NCBI GenBank assembly: GCA_041984235.1 | Contig: JBHIYN010000028.1 | Location: 1-36,975 of the forward strand | Direction of reading: 5' to 3' | From: JBHIYN01 sp041984235 | GTDB lineage: Bacteria > Pseudomonadota > Gammaproteobacteria > Ga0077536 | Length of the DNA: 36,975 bases | The notes under the pieces: generated by a model | Database searches by the model: none | Seen by the model: the letters and a program-made list of their open reading frames with translations, nothing else | Told to the model about the DNA's origin: nothing | In this document: positions 15,425-23,227 of the stretch, piece by piece | Layout of the letters: the number at the start of each line of letters is the position of its first letter | How positions within the stretch are numbered: the first letter of the stretch is position 1 | Program-made: the position numbers and the translations under genes

Positions 15425-16228
15425 GAGCACCGTTTCCGGCTCCGCCGCGGCCGGGATGACACCGTAGAGCAGGCGGCCGGAGCCGGTTACGCTGGCGCCA
15501 CCGGCCCAGAACGCGGCATCCAGGCCGCCGCCGATGCGCGGCGCGGCGTCGCCGGCCGGCAGCGCCGGCAGCGGGGTCGCGGGCAGCAGCAGCAGGTCGA
15601 CATCCAGTGCGCCGGGATTCGCCTCGCCGTCGCTTACGCTGCCGAAGGCCAGCGCCGTCAGCCAGTCGTAGTGGCGGGCGGCGCCGAGCAGCGGCTCGCA
15701 GGCGTCGGCCTCGTCCTCGCCAACCGCCGTACCGCGAGCCTTCTCCAGCAGCACACCGGCGATCGCTTTGCCGGCGCAGGCACGCAGCCGTGCGGTGAGC
15801 GCGCTGGCGACGTCGTCCAGCGCGTCGAAATCGATGGCGGCTCCGGCGTCACCGCCATTCAGCAGGTCGTGCGGTGACGGGATCTTCAGGAACAGGTCGA
15901 GGCGGCCGGCGAAGCGATGCAGCAGTGCATCCAGCGCGGCGTCCACGAACGCCGCCGCGGGCTCCGCGCCGAGTGCCGCCACGACATCGTCCGCCTCACG
16001 CGGCGCGGCGGCCAGGCCGGCAACGAACGGCGCGGCGATGTCGACGCTGAGACAACGCGTCGGTATCACGCCCTGCGCCTGGATCAGGGTCGAGGCGTAG
16101 CGCACCGGGTCGCGCAGCCAGTCGTCGCCGGCGCCGGCGAACACGCGGTGCGCGTAGGCGTCGAACTCGATCCACACGAAGTCGTCCGCGCCGCCTTCCA
16201 GCCACGCGCCGAGCTGCGACGCACTCAT
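15398..16228 (-). CDS. Uncharacterised protein, fifth gene of the carboxylase operon (possible ApcE-like)
   Basis: A 276-aa soluble protein, acidic and Ala-rich, with no family I recognise for certain. Features seen are an N-terminal MSASQLGAWLEGGADDFVWIE, alternating helix/strand sequence (DLFLKIPSPHDLL, IAGVLLEKA, ALDVDLLLLP) that could be a TIM-barrel-like alpha/beta fold, and a Gly-rich C-terminal part. It follows the HyuB-like gene by 55 bp on the same strand. Acetophenone carboxylase has a fifth subunit of about 34 kDa (ApcE) that is needed for activity and encoded last, as I recall; position and rough size (about 29 kDa here) suggest this is its counterpart. That link rests on context, not on visible homology. 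The last 27 bp overlap the TetR gene tail to tail. Confidence 0.65.
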   Translation of the reverse strand: MSASQLGAWLEGGADDFVWIEFDAYAHRVFAGAGDDWLRDPVRYASTLIQAQGVIPTRCLSVDIAAPFVAGLAAAPREADDVVAALGAEPAAAFVDAALDALLHRFAGRLDLFLKIPSPHDLLNGGDAGAAIDFDALDDVASALTARLRACAGKAIAGVLLEKARGTAVGEDEADACEPLLGAARHYDWLTALAFGSVSDGEANPGALDVDLLLLPATPLPALPAGDAAPRIGGGLDAAFWAGGASVTGSGRLLYGVIPAAAEPETVLSVLRALAA

Positions 16229-16283
16229 CGCCGCGACAACCGCGAAACCCGATGCGCGCGCGGCCTGCGCCCCGCGCCCGCGA

Positions 16284-18521
16284 TCACGCCTTGCCCTGCG
16301 CCTTGCGGCAGGCTGCGAGCTCGGCCTCGAGCTTCTCGATGCGCACGTCCTTGGGATCGCGCATCATGATGGGCACGATGTCGCTGGCCGGGCAGGTGTC
16401 GTCCGGCGAGCCGCGGTAGAGCAGGTCGCGGTCCTTCCACGAACCGTAGTAGGGAATGTCCGCCGGCGGCGTCTCGGTCTCCCAGCCGGCCACGAATTCC
16501 TTGTACGGCCTGGCGCGGGCGATGCGCGCCTTGCGCTCGGCCGCGCGTTTCGCCTCGGTGGCCTCCATGTCCACCGCGCCGCTCTCCGCATCGAGCACGA
16601 CGTGGTAGATGTTCTCCACCGTGTTCATCGAGATCAGCTCGTCGAGATACTCGCGCGCGACGGCGTCCGGCTCGCGTTCGAGCACGTCACCGTAACCGCC
16701 GCCCGAGCCCTGCGTGATCATGTAGAGCTCACCTGGCTGCGAGAACTCGAGCTGCAGCCCCATGTGGTGGGTGCTGTACTTCGCGTTCGGGAACGGCCGC
16801 TGGTTCATGATGTCCTCGATCGAGAAGCGCAGCAGGTCACGCTGGTCTTCCATCACCTCGAACACGTTGACGTCCTTGACCTTGCACAGCGGGTAGCAGC
16901 CCGGCGCGTAGCCGCCGAAGATGCCCATGGTGGTGGGGAACTTGGAGCCGATCGAGCAGCACATGAAGCCCCACATGGAAGTGTCTTTCATGGTCGCGAT
17001 CTGCTGGTAGCCGTGGCCGCCGCGGAACTTGCCGAAGCCGTTGGCATCCTTCATCAGGCGATTCGGCACGATCTTCATGATCGGCACCTCTTCCTCGATC
17101 AGCTCCTGCTCGCCGATGTCGGCCATGGGCGCGAAGATCGGCGCGATCGAATGCTCGCCGTCGCGGTTCCAGCGCGCCGCGCCGCCCATGCCGTTGAGAT
17201 CGGCACACACGTTGCCGACCAGCTCACCGTACTGGTTCACGCCACCGTAGAGGAAGGTGACGATCATGTTGTACCAGCCGGCGATGACGTCGGTGGCGCG
17301 GTGACCGGCCGAGTACAGGAACTTGGGCACGCCGATCTGGATCGAGGTGAAGCCGGGGAAGAAGGTCATCATCGACTGCGCGTTGGGCGCATCGGGCGAG
17401 CAGTGCAGCGCCGAGCGCCGGTCGGTGATCACGGTCATCGGCGCAAACACCGCCTGGTTGCGCGGCAGGTCGGGCCACACGAAGCTCAGGAATTCCTGTG
17501 CCAGCATGCCCTTGAGCGAGGCCAGCACGGTGTTGTTGGCGCGGTTGAGAAATTCAGGGCTGGAGCCGCGGAAGTCGATGATCAGCTCGTCGTCCTTCTT
17601 GTGCAGCTCGCAGCGGATCTTGATCAGGCAGTTCTCGCGCAGGGTGCCGTCGGCGAAGAGGTTGGTGCGCACCTTGCCGTCAGGCCAGGTCGAGAGCCGG
17701 CGGCGGGTCTCCTGCTCGGTGTCGGTGAGGGTCTTGCGCAGGGTCGCGACCACGGCGTCGACGCCGTACTCCTCGATGGCGTCGCGCACGCGGGCCTCCA
17801 TGCGCATCGCCGCGAACAGCTTCGACTTCATGCCTTCGAGCTGCAGCTTGGGTTCGCGCACCGAGTTCTGCAGGAAGGTCATGATGTCGCGGCGGAACTC
17901 GTAGTTCTCGCCAACCTTGAACGGCGACATCTTGAGCCCCTCGTCGAACGGCGACTCGGCCGCCGAGGGCATGCCGCCCGGCTCGCAGGCACCGTTCTCG
18001 CCCTCGTGCACGATGGCGCCGGTGAAGCAGATCAACTCGCCTTCGTGAAACACCGGGATCATGAGGCTTTGGTCGGTGTTGTGGATGTTGCCGTAGCGCG
18101 CATCGTTGTGCATGAAGATGTCGCCCGGCTTGAGACCCACGGTGGGGTCGTCCTTCCAGTACTTGAGGATGAACTTGGCCGGGTGCTGGGTCAGCACGGA
18201 GAAGATCAGCACGCCACCCATGGAGGCCATGGCGAGGTCGCCGTGCATGGTCCACACGCCGGAGATCAGGTCGCCCCACTTGGCGCCGGGCGCCGCCCCC
18301 ATCTGCTCGACCATGTCGAACGATTCGTTGCAGGCGGTCTGCAGCTTGTGCCGCACGAGGTTGATCTCGTCGGCGTTCTCGAACTTGGCAAGGGCCTCCA
18401 GCTCGCGGGCCGAGGTTGGCGCACAGCTGTGGTCTTCCATGATCTCGGGGTCCGGCCCGAGGAACAGTACGTTGTCCTCGAGAAACTTCTCGATGACTGA
18501 TTTTTCCTGATCACCACCCAT
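16284..18521 (-). CDS. HyuB-like subunit of acetone/acetophenone carboxylase-type enzyme
   Basis: A 745-aa member of the hydantoinase B/oxoprolinase family. Near residues 135-155 it has the metal-site region GDIFMHNDARYGNIHNTD, equivalent to NDPYxGGxHxxD in the family, and later Gly-rich motifs (GMGGAARWNRDG, KFRGGHGYQQI, GSGGGYGDVLERE) typical of HyuB proteins. In ketone carboxylases the HyuB-like subunit joins the enol-phosphate intermediate to carbon dioxide at a metal centre. The ATG follows a good GGGGAGG at about 9 bases and lies 37 bp after the second HyuA gene. It is about the length expected for AcxB/Apc-beta. Substrate is unproven: acetone, acetophenone and other ketones, or hydantoin-like rings, are possible, but the gamma subunit favours a carboxylase. 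Confidence 0.86.
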   Translation of the reverse strand: MGGDQEKSVIEKFLEDNVLFLGPDPEIMEDHSCAPTSARELEALAKFENADEINLVRHKLQTACNESFDMVEQMGAAPGAKWGDLISGVWTMHGDLAMASMGGVLIFSVLTQHPAKFILKYWKDDPTVGLKPGDIFMHNDARYGNIHNTDQSLMIPVFHEGELICFTGAIVHEGENGACEPGGMPSAAESPFDEGLKMSPFKVGENYEFRRDIMTFLQNSVREPKLQLEGMKSKLFAAMRMEARVRDAIEEYGVDAVVATLRKTLTDTEQETRRRLSTWPDGKVRTNLFADGTLRENCLIKIRCELHKKDDELIIDFRGSSPEFLNRANNTVLASLKGMLAQEFLSFVWPDLPRNQAVFAPMTVITDRRSALHCSPDAPNAQSMMTFFPGFTSIQIGVPKFLYSAGHRATDVIAGWYNMIVTFLYGGVNQYGELVGNVCADLNGMGGAARWNRDGEHSIAPIFAPMADIGEQELIEEEVPIMKIVPNRLMKDANGFGKFRGGHGYQQIATMKDTSMWGFMCCSIGSKFPTTMGIFGGYAPGCYPLCKVKDVNVFEVMEDQRDLLRFSIEDIMNQRPFPNAKYSTHHMGLQLEFSQPGELYMITQGSGGGYGDVLEREPDAVAREYLDELISMNTVENIYHVVLDAESGAVDMEATEAKRAAERKARIARARPYKEFVAGWETETPPADIPYYGSWKDRDLLYRGSPDDTCPASDIVPIMMRDPKDVRIEKLEAELAACRKAQGKA

Positions 18522-18558
18522 GGCGGTTACCTCCCCGGAGGTGCTCCGGTATTCGGGT

Positions 18559-20685
18559 TCATGCGTCTTTGATCACCTCGGCCGAGCCCAGCCGGCCCAT
18601 GCGCAGCGTCCATCCCGGCTCCACCAGGTAAGTGGTGCGCGGGGTCTCGATCAACGCCGGTCCGGACACGTGCATGCCTTCGGCGACATCGCCGTGATCG
18701 TAGACCGGCGTCGCCAGCGGCTCCTCGATCTGCGGGAAGTAGCACGGCCGCTCGGTGCGCGGTTTCGGCTTGTTCGCGGTCGAGGCCTGGGAGCGCTCCA
18801 GCGTGAGCTTCTCGTGCTCGACGTAGGACACGACGCGAATGACGTTGATGCGCACGCCGGCCTCCGGTGCCTGGCTGCCCTCGCCGAACCGGGTCGCGTA
18901 GTTGTTGCTGAAGCGATCGAGCAGGGTGATCACGTCCTGCGGCGAATTGAGCCGGTCGATCGGCGAGACCACGCTGACCTGCGCGAGCTGGTTGCCGTAG
19001 CGCATGTCGAGCTCGACGCGGGTGCGGATGTCGGCATCGGCCACGCCCTGGCGGATCAGGTCCTCGCGCCCGCGTTCCTCGAGCTCGGTGACCGTCTCGT
19101 TGAACGAGGTGTAGTCTTCCAGCACCTTGCGGAACGTCGCGTCGTAGAGCATGAGATAGAGCGACTTCTCGTGGATGTGAAGCTGGTTCATGTTGCCGGC
19201 GCCGAGCGCCGAGAACACCGAGCTGAACGGCGGGATGAGGATCTTCGAAACGCCGATCTCAGAAGCGTAGCCGCAGGCATGGATTGGCCCGCCACCGCCG
19301 TAGGAAAGGATCACGAAGTGCTTGGGGTTGTAGCCCTTGACCGCGACCTCCTTGAAGATCGCGTTCGCCATGTTGGCGTCGACCTTGCGCTTGATCGCCT
19401 TGGCGGCCTCGATCAGGGTCATGCCGGCCGGCCTGGCGACGTGCTCCTCGATGGCGCGCTCGGCGCGGCGGCGATTGATCTTGATGGTGCCGCCGGCGTA
19501 GTTGTCCGGGTCGAGGTAACCGAGGATGAGGTTGGCGTCGGTCGTGGTCGGCAGCTTGCCGCCGCGGCCGTAACAGGCGGGACCGGGATCGGAGCCGGCC
19601 GATTCCGGACCGACCTCGACCGCGCCCCACAGCCGGTCGTAGCGTGCGATCGATCCGCCGCCGGCGCCCAGCGTGTGCAGGTAGGTCATCGGCGTCGACA
19701 CCAGCCAGCGGTCGATGACCGGGTTGAAGTCGTAGAACTTGACGCCGTCGGCAGTGACCAGCCCGATGTCGAAGCTGGTGCCGCCCATGTCGGTGGCGAT
19801 GACGTTCGGCTCACGGAACTGCTCAGAGAGATAGTCGGTCGCCTCCAGCCCGGCGATCGGACCGGAGTGGATGGTCTGCAGCGCGTGCGTCGAGTTGAGC
19901 TGCGCCATGCCCGAGGTGTTGTGCACCAGCAGCATGGGCCGCGCGTAGCCGTTGCGGCGCAGAGCGACCTCCAGCGAAGACATGCCGTGGTACATCTGGT
20001 CGTGCAGGTAGGCGTCGAGCACCGCGGACATGGTGCGCGAGTACTCGGCCTTGCGCCCGGCCACGCGGTGCGAGAGCACGATCGGGATCGCACCCAGCAT
20101 GTGCGTCGGGTACTCGGAGAGGATGATGCGCTCGACCTCCTTCTCGTGCGCCGGGTTCACCACCGCGTTGACCAGCGCGACGACGAACGCCTGGCAGCCG
20201 CCGTCGACCAGCTTGCGCACCTGCTCGCGCACGTTGTCCTCGTCGACGGAGAGATTCGCCGTGCCCTTGTAGTCGACGCGCTCCTCGATGCCCACGATCA
20301 TGCTGATCGGCACCAGCGGCACCGGCCGATCGGCGCCCGGCAGATCGGTCTGCTCGGCGTGCGAGAGACCGTCGCCGTAACCGCGCGCACGCATCAGCGG
20401 CACGGTCGATTCGAAGCCGGCAGTGGTAACCACGCCGACGCGCGGCCCGTTGCGCTCGATCAGCGCGTTGGTGCCGAGCGTGGTCGCATAGCGCACCGCG
20501 TCGACCGAGCTCAGCACGTCGTTGATGCCGAGGTTGATCTCGCCGCAGGCGTTCTCCAGCGCCTCCATGAAGCCGGACGCCAGGTTGTGATGCGTGGTGA
20601 GCGCCTTGGCCTCGATGTACTTGCCGTCGTAGGCAAGAAAACAGTCGGTGAAGGTGCCACCGATATCCACACTGACCCTACGCAT
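18559..20685 (-). CDS. HyuA-like ATPase subunit 2 of ketone carboxylase-type enzyme
   Basis: A 708-aa protein of the hydantoinase A/oxoprolinase family, an ASKHA-type ATPase. It begins with the phosphate-binding motif VDIGGTFTDCF and has the second motif ATDMGGTSFDIGLV at about residues 295-310, plus the YGGGGPIHACGYA motif. In acetone and acetophenone carboxylases such subunits use ATP to phosphorylate the ketone enolate and carbonate. Its ATG lies inside the end of the small gamma-subunit gene (8-base overlap ATGCGTAG), so the two are translationally coupled. It differs clearly from the first HyuA gene of the operon, as do the alpha and alpha-prime subunits of acetophenone carboxylase. Confidence 0.87.
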   Translation of the reverse strand: MRRVSVDIGGTFTDCFLAYDGKYIEAKALTTHHNLASGFMEALENACGEINLGINDVLSSVDAVRYATTLGTNALIERNGPRVGVVTTAGFESTVPLMRARGYGDGLSHAEQTDLPGADRPVPLVPISMIVGIEERVDYKGTANLSVDEDNVREQVRKLVDGGCQAFVVALVNAVVNPAHEKEVERIILSEYPTHMLGAIPIVLSHRVAGRKAEYSRTMSAVLDAYLHDQMYHGMSSLEVALRRNGYARPMLLVHNTSGMAQLNSTHALQTIHSGPIAGLEATDYLSEQFREPNVIATDMGGTSFDIGLVTADGVKFYDFNPVIDRWLVSTPMTYLHTLGAGGGSIARYDRLWGAVEVGPESAGSDPGPACYGRGGKLPTTTDANLILGYLDPDNYAGGTIKINRRRAERAIEEHVARPAGMTLIEAAKAIKRKVDANMANAIFKEVAVKGYNPKHFVILSYGGGGPIHACGYASEIGVSKILIPPFSSVFSALGAGNMNQLHIHEKSLYLMLYDATFRKVLEDYTSFNETVTELEERGREDLIRQGVADADIRTRVELDMRYGNQLAQVSVVSPIDRLNSPQDVITLLDRFSNNYATRFGEGSQAPEAGVRINVIRVVSYVEHEKLTLERSQASTANKPKPRTERPCYFPQIEEPLATPVYDHGDVAEGMHVSGPALIETPRTTYLVEPGWTLRMGRLGSAEVIKDA

Positions 20686-21049
20686 CGGTGGCGCCCTCCC
20701 CCTGCGCGTGCCGCGCCTTGAGCTTGTCGATGTCGAGCTCGATGTCGTTGGTCAGCGGATGCCCGGGCGGCAGGTACTCGTTCTCCATCATGGTGCCGCA
20801 CTCGGGGCAGTAGAACTCGATGATGCGGCACCACTCGGGATCCGGCGCGTAGGTGTACTCGTACTTGTCCGCGTCCAGGATCGGCCGGTGGATCTCGCGC
20901 GGGTCGCGTTCGTAGACCAGCAGGCCCTCCTTGTACGGCGCACGCGCGTCGCCGATGTCATGCCCGCAGCGGCGGCAGTGCCAGCGCTCCGCGCCCAGGT
21001 CGATCTCGAGATACTCGGTGATGGCAACGCGTTGCTCGGCCATGATCAT
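20678..21049 (-). CDS. Small zinc-finger gamma subunit of acetone/acetophenone carboxylase type
   Basis: A protein of 123 aa from ATG 21049 or 121 aa from ATG 21043. It has two CxxC pairs, WHCRRCGHDIG near residue 20 and FYCPECGTMM near residue 82, which together should bind one zinc, and an ending LPPGHPLTNDIELD. Length and motifs fit the gamma subunit of acetone/acetophenone carboxylases, which is diagnostic since hydantoinases and oxoprolinases lack it. The first ATG overlaps the previous stop as ATGA; a GGAGGGG site serves either start. Placed between two HyuA genes, as in acetophenone carboxylase rather than in acxABC. Confidence 0.85.
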   Translation of the reverse strand: MIMAEQRVAITEYLEIDLGAERWHCRRCGHDIGDARAPYKEGLLVYERDPREIHRPILDADKYEYTYAPDPEWCRIIEFYCPECGTMMENEYLPPGHPLTNDIELDIDKLKARHAQGEGATDA

Positions 21050-22971
21050 TTCCCCTCCATGAACAGGTCGCCGTTGCTGGTCACGCGCAGGCGCCAGCCG
21101 GCCGCGACCATGCAGGTGAGATAGCTGCCGCGGATCAGTGCAGGCCCGCTGACCTCGCTGCCGGGCGTCAGCGCGGTATCGTCGACGACCGCCATCTGCT
21201 CGCTGCCGGAGCCGTCGAAGTCGATGTCGATGCTGGCCGCGGACTTCACCGGCTGGTAGCTGCCGACCTCGTCGGCGGCGAGGTTCAGCGCGGGCAGCTC
21301 GTAGACCGCGCGCACGGTGACGCGCGCATCGGTCTCCCCATTCGGCACCTTCGGTTTGCCGCCGTTCAGCGGGCGCTCCACCGCATCCTCGTCCTTCACC
21401 GTCCACAGCGAACGGTCGTAGCGGCAGGCTTCTGGCTCGACACCTTCGCCGTACATGTCGCGGCGCGCACGCGCCTCGAGCTCGGCGCACAGGGCATCGG
21501 CCGCACCCCCGTCCAGCGGTGCCTGGTACTCGTGGGCCAGGTGGCTGAAGCCGATGCCGAAGGCGCTGAACACCGAGGACAGGCGCGGGACCACCACCCG
21601 TCCGATGCCGGCCGCGGCCGCGATCCCGGACGCGATGATGGGGCCGCCGCCGCCGAAGGCCAGCAGCGTGGTCTCGGCCGGCTTGCGCCCCGAGCGCTCG
21701 ATCGCCGCCGAGACCTCGGCGCCGATGGTGGTTTCGAAGGCCTTGATCACGGCCATCGCGCTGTCGGCGGCGTTGCGGCCGCCGAGATGCGCACCGACCT
21801 GCGTCACCAGCGCCTGCTCGGCGCGCTCGCGGTCGAGCTTCAGCTCGCCGCCCAGGTAACGCTCGCCGTCCAGCACGCCGGCGACCAGCAGCGCGTCGGT
21901 CAGCGTGGCCTCGGTGCCGCCGCGCGCGAAGCAGGCCGGCCCGGGCACCGCGCCGACCGAGTCGGGGCCGATGGTGATGCGGTCACCGGCGACGCGGATC
22001 ACCGAGCTGCCGCCGACCCCGAAGCTGTGGATCTGCGGCAGCGGGAAGGAGGTCGGCGCATCCTCGATGTGGCCGAAGGCGCGCAGGCGCACGGCCTTGT
22101 CGATGACCATGGAGATATCGGTGGTGGTGCCGCCGATGTCCATCGAGACCACGGCATCGAGATCGTAATGGCGGGCGTAGGCCAAGGTGCCTTCCAGGCC
22201 GCCGCGCGGCCCCGAGCCCCAGGTCTTGATCGCGGTGGTCTTGGCCACGCGCGCGGAGTCGCCGTCGTTGCGGAAGATCAGCAGCGGGCGCTTGAGGTGC
22301 TGGTCCTTGCAGATCCCCTCGGCGCCGTAGAGGAAGTGCTCCATGTGCGCGTGCAGGTAGGAGTTCACCACCCCGGTCACCGTGCGCCGGGCGACGTCGG
22401 CGTCGTGCACCAGCTCGGAGGAGACCAGGAACGGGATCGCCCCCAGCAGGTGGCGCGGGTAGCGGTCGAGCAGCGCCGCCTTGACGTTCTGCTCGGCGAC
22501 GTCGGAGCTCAGCGCGACCACCAGGCGCAGCGCGCCCTGCGCGAGCAGGGTGTTGATGATGGTGGTCAGCTCGGTGGCGTCGATGTCGCCGGCCTCGGTG
22601 ACGTTGATGCCGATCGGCGCCTGCGGCACCATCGCCTCCCACAGCGCGTTGTCGGCCACGCGCGCGATGGCGCCGTAGACGTTCTGCTCTTCGCCGGCGT
22701 CCACCAGCAGCGCCACCGGCGTGCCCTTGTGCTCGACCACCGCGTTGGTGCCCGAGGTGGTCGAGTAGCGCAGGCATTCCGTTTCGCGGACCAGGCGTGC
22801 CACGTCGTCCTCGCCGTAGAGCTCACGCGAGCCGCGCCTGAGCACGTCGAGGAAACACTGGGTGAGGTCGTGCGGCGTGGTCGGTGACTTGGCGTGGACG
22901 ACGCGTTCGCCGTCACTGATGCAGACATCGGTGAACGTGCCACCGTTGTCGATATTGACCAGGATAGTCAT
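21046..22971 (-). CDS. HyuA-like ATPase subunit 1 of ketone carboxylase-type enzyme
   Basis: A 641-aa hydantoinase A/oxoprolinase family protein and first gene of the carboxylase operon. The opening motif is VNIDNGGTFTDVC, with Asn replacing the usual Ile before GGTFTD. Further family motifs are YSTTSGTNAVVE, SMDIGGTTTDISMV at about residue 230 and FGGGGPIIASGIA near 455. Length is near the smaller (about 70 kDa) alpha subunit of acetophenone carboxylase. A GGGGAGG element lies 12 bases before the ATG, rather far for a ribosome binding site, but no better start is visible. Likely role: ATP-dependent activation of the ketone or of bicarbonate in a complex with the next three or four gene products in the cytoplasm. 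Confidence 0.87.
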   Translation of the reverse strand: MTILVNIDNGGTFTDVCISDGERVVHAKSPTTPHDLTQCFLDVLRRGSRELYGEDDVARLVRETECLRYSTTSGTNAVVEHKGTPVALLVDAGEEQNVYGAIARVADNALWEAMVPQAPIGINVTEAGDIDATELTTIINTLLAQGALRLVVALSSDVAEQNVKAALLDRYPRHLLGAIPFLVSSELVHDADVARRTVTGVVNSYLHAHMEHFLYGAEGICKDQHLKRPLLIFRNDGDSARVAKTTAIKTWGSGPRGGLEGTLAYARHYDLDAVVSMDIGGTTTDISMVIDKAVRLRAFGHIEDAPTSFPLPQIHSFGVGGSSVIRVAGDRITIGPDSVGAVPGPACFARGGTEATLTDALLVAGVLDGERYLGGELKLDRERAEQALVTQVGAHLGGRNAADSAMAVIKAFETTIGAEVSAAIERSGRKPAETTLLAFGGGGPIIASGIAAAAGIGRVVVPRLSSVFSAFGIGFSHLAHEYQAPLDGGAADALCAELEARARRDMYGEGVEPEACRYDRSLWTVKDEDAVERPLNGGKPKVPNGETDARVTVRAVYELPALNLAADEVGSYQPVKSAASIDIDFDGSGSEQMAVVDDTALTPGSEVSGPALIRGSYLTCMVAAGWRLRVTSNGDLFMEGK

Positions 22972-23092
22972 GAGCGTAGGCAGCCTCCCCTGTGAACGGC
23001 GCGACCGCCTCTCACCGCGACCCGCAGATCACGTCTCGGCTACGCCTGGATACGGCGCGCCGTGATGCCGCGCCGGACGGTGAACGGTACCA

Positions 23093-23121
23093 ATTAGAAT
23101 TGAACGTTACCGTAGTGGCAA
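23093..23121 (-). promoter_or_regulatory. Sigma70 promoter of carboxylase operon
   Basis: The minus strand shows TTGCCA (23121-23116), a 17-base spacer, then TCTAAT (23098-23093); each hexamer matches consensus at five of six bases. The leader before ATG 22971 would be about 115 bases. The -10 sits in a small AT-rich spot (AATTAGAATT) within otherwise GC-rich sequence. Confidence 0.7.
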
Positions 23122-23158
23122 GCGTTCATTTGCAGCGGCTGCGCGCGGCTTTTCAAGG

Positions 23159-23188
23159 TGCAATGCAGCATGCAGAGTGTGCATTGCA
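23159..23188. promoter_or_regulatory. Inverted repeat TGCAATGCA-N12-TGCATTGCA, candidate activator site
   Basis: Two perfect 9-bp arms with a 12-base spacer lie 38 bp upstream of the -35 of the carboxylase promoter, so the site would be centred near -80. This suits a dimeric activator. It also lies about 40 bp beyond the stop of the MscS gene. No matching regulator gene is next to it. Confidence 0.5.
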
Positions 23189-23227
23189 ACATCGATGCGG
23201 TGGCTGCCGGCGGCGGCGGCACCGGCC

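Noticed and set aside
16602..20721. Two very long plus-strand open frames (16602-18500 and 18520-20721) opposite HyuB- and HyuA-like genes
   Set aside because: The minus-strand genes carry full family motifs; the plus frames are His/Arg/Val-rich mirror sequence with no motif.
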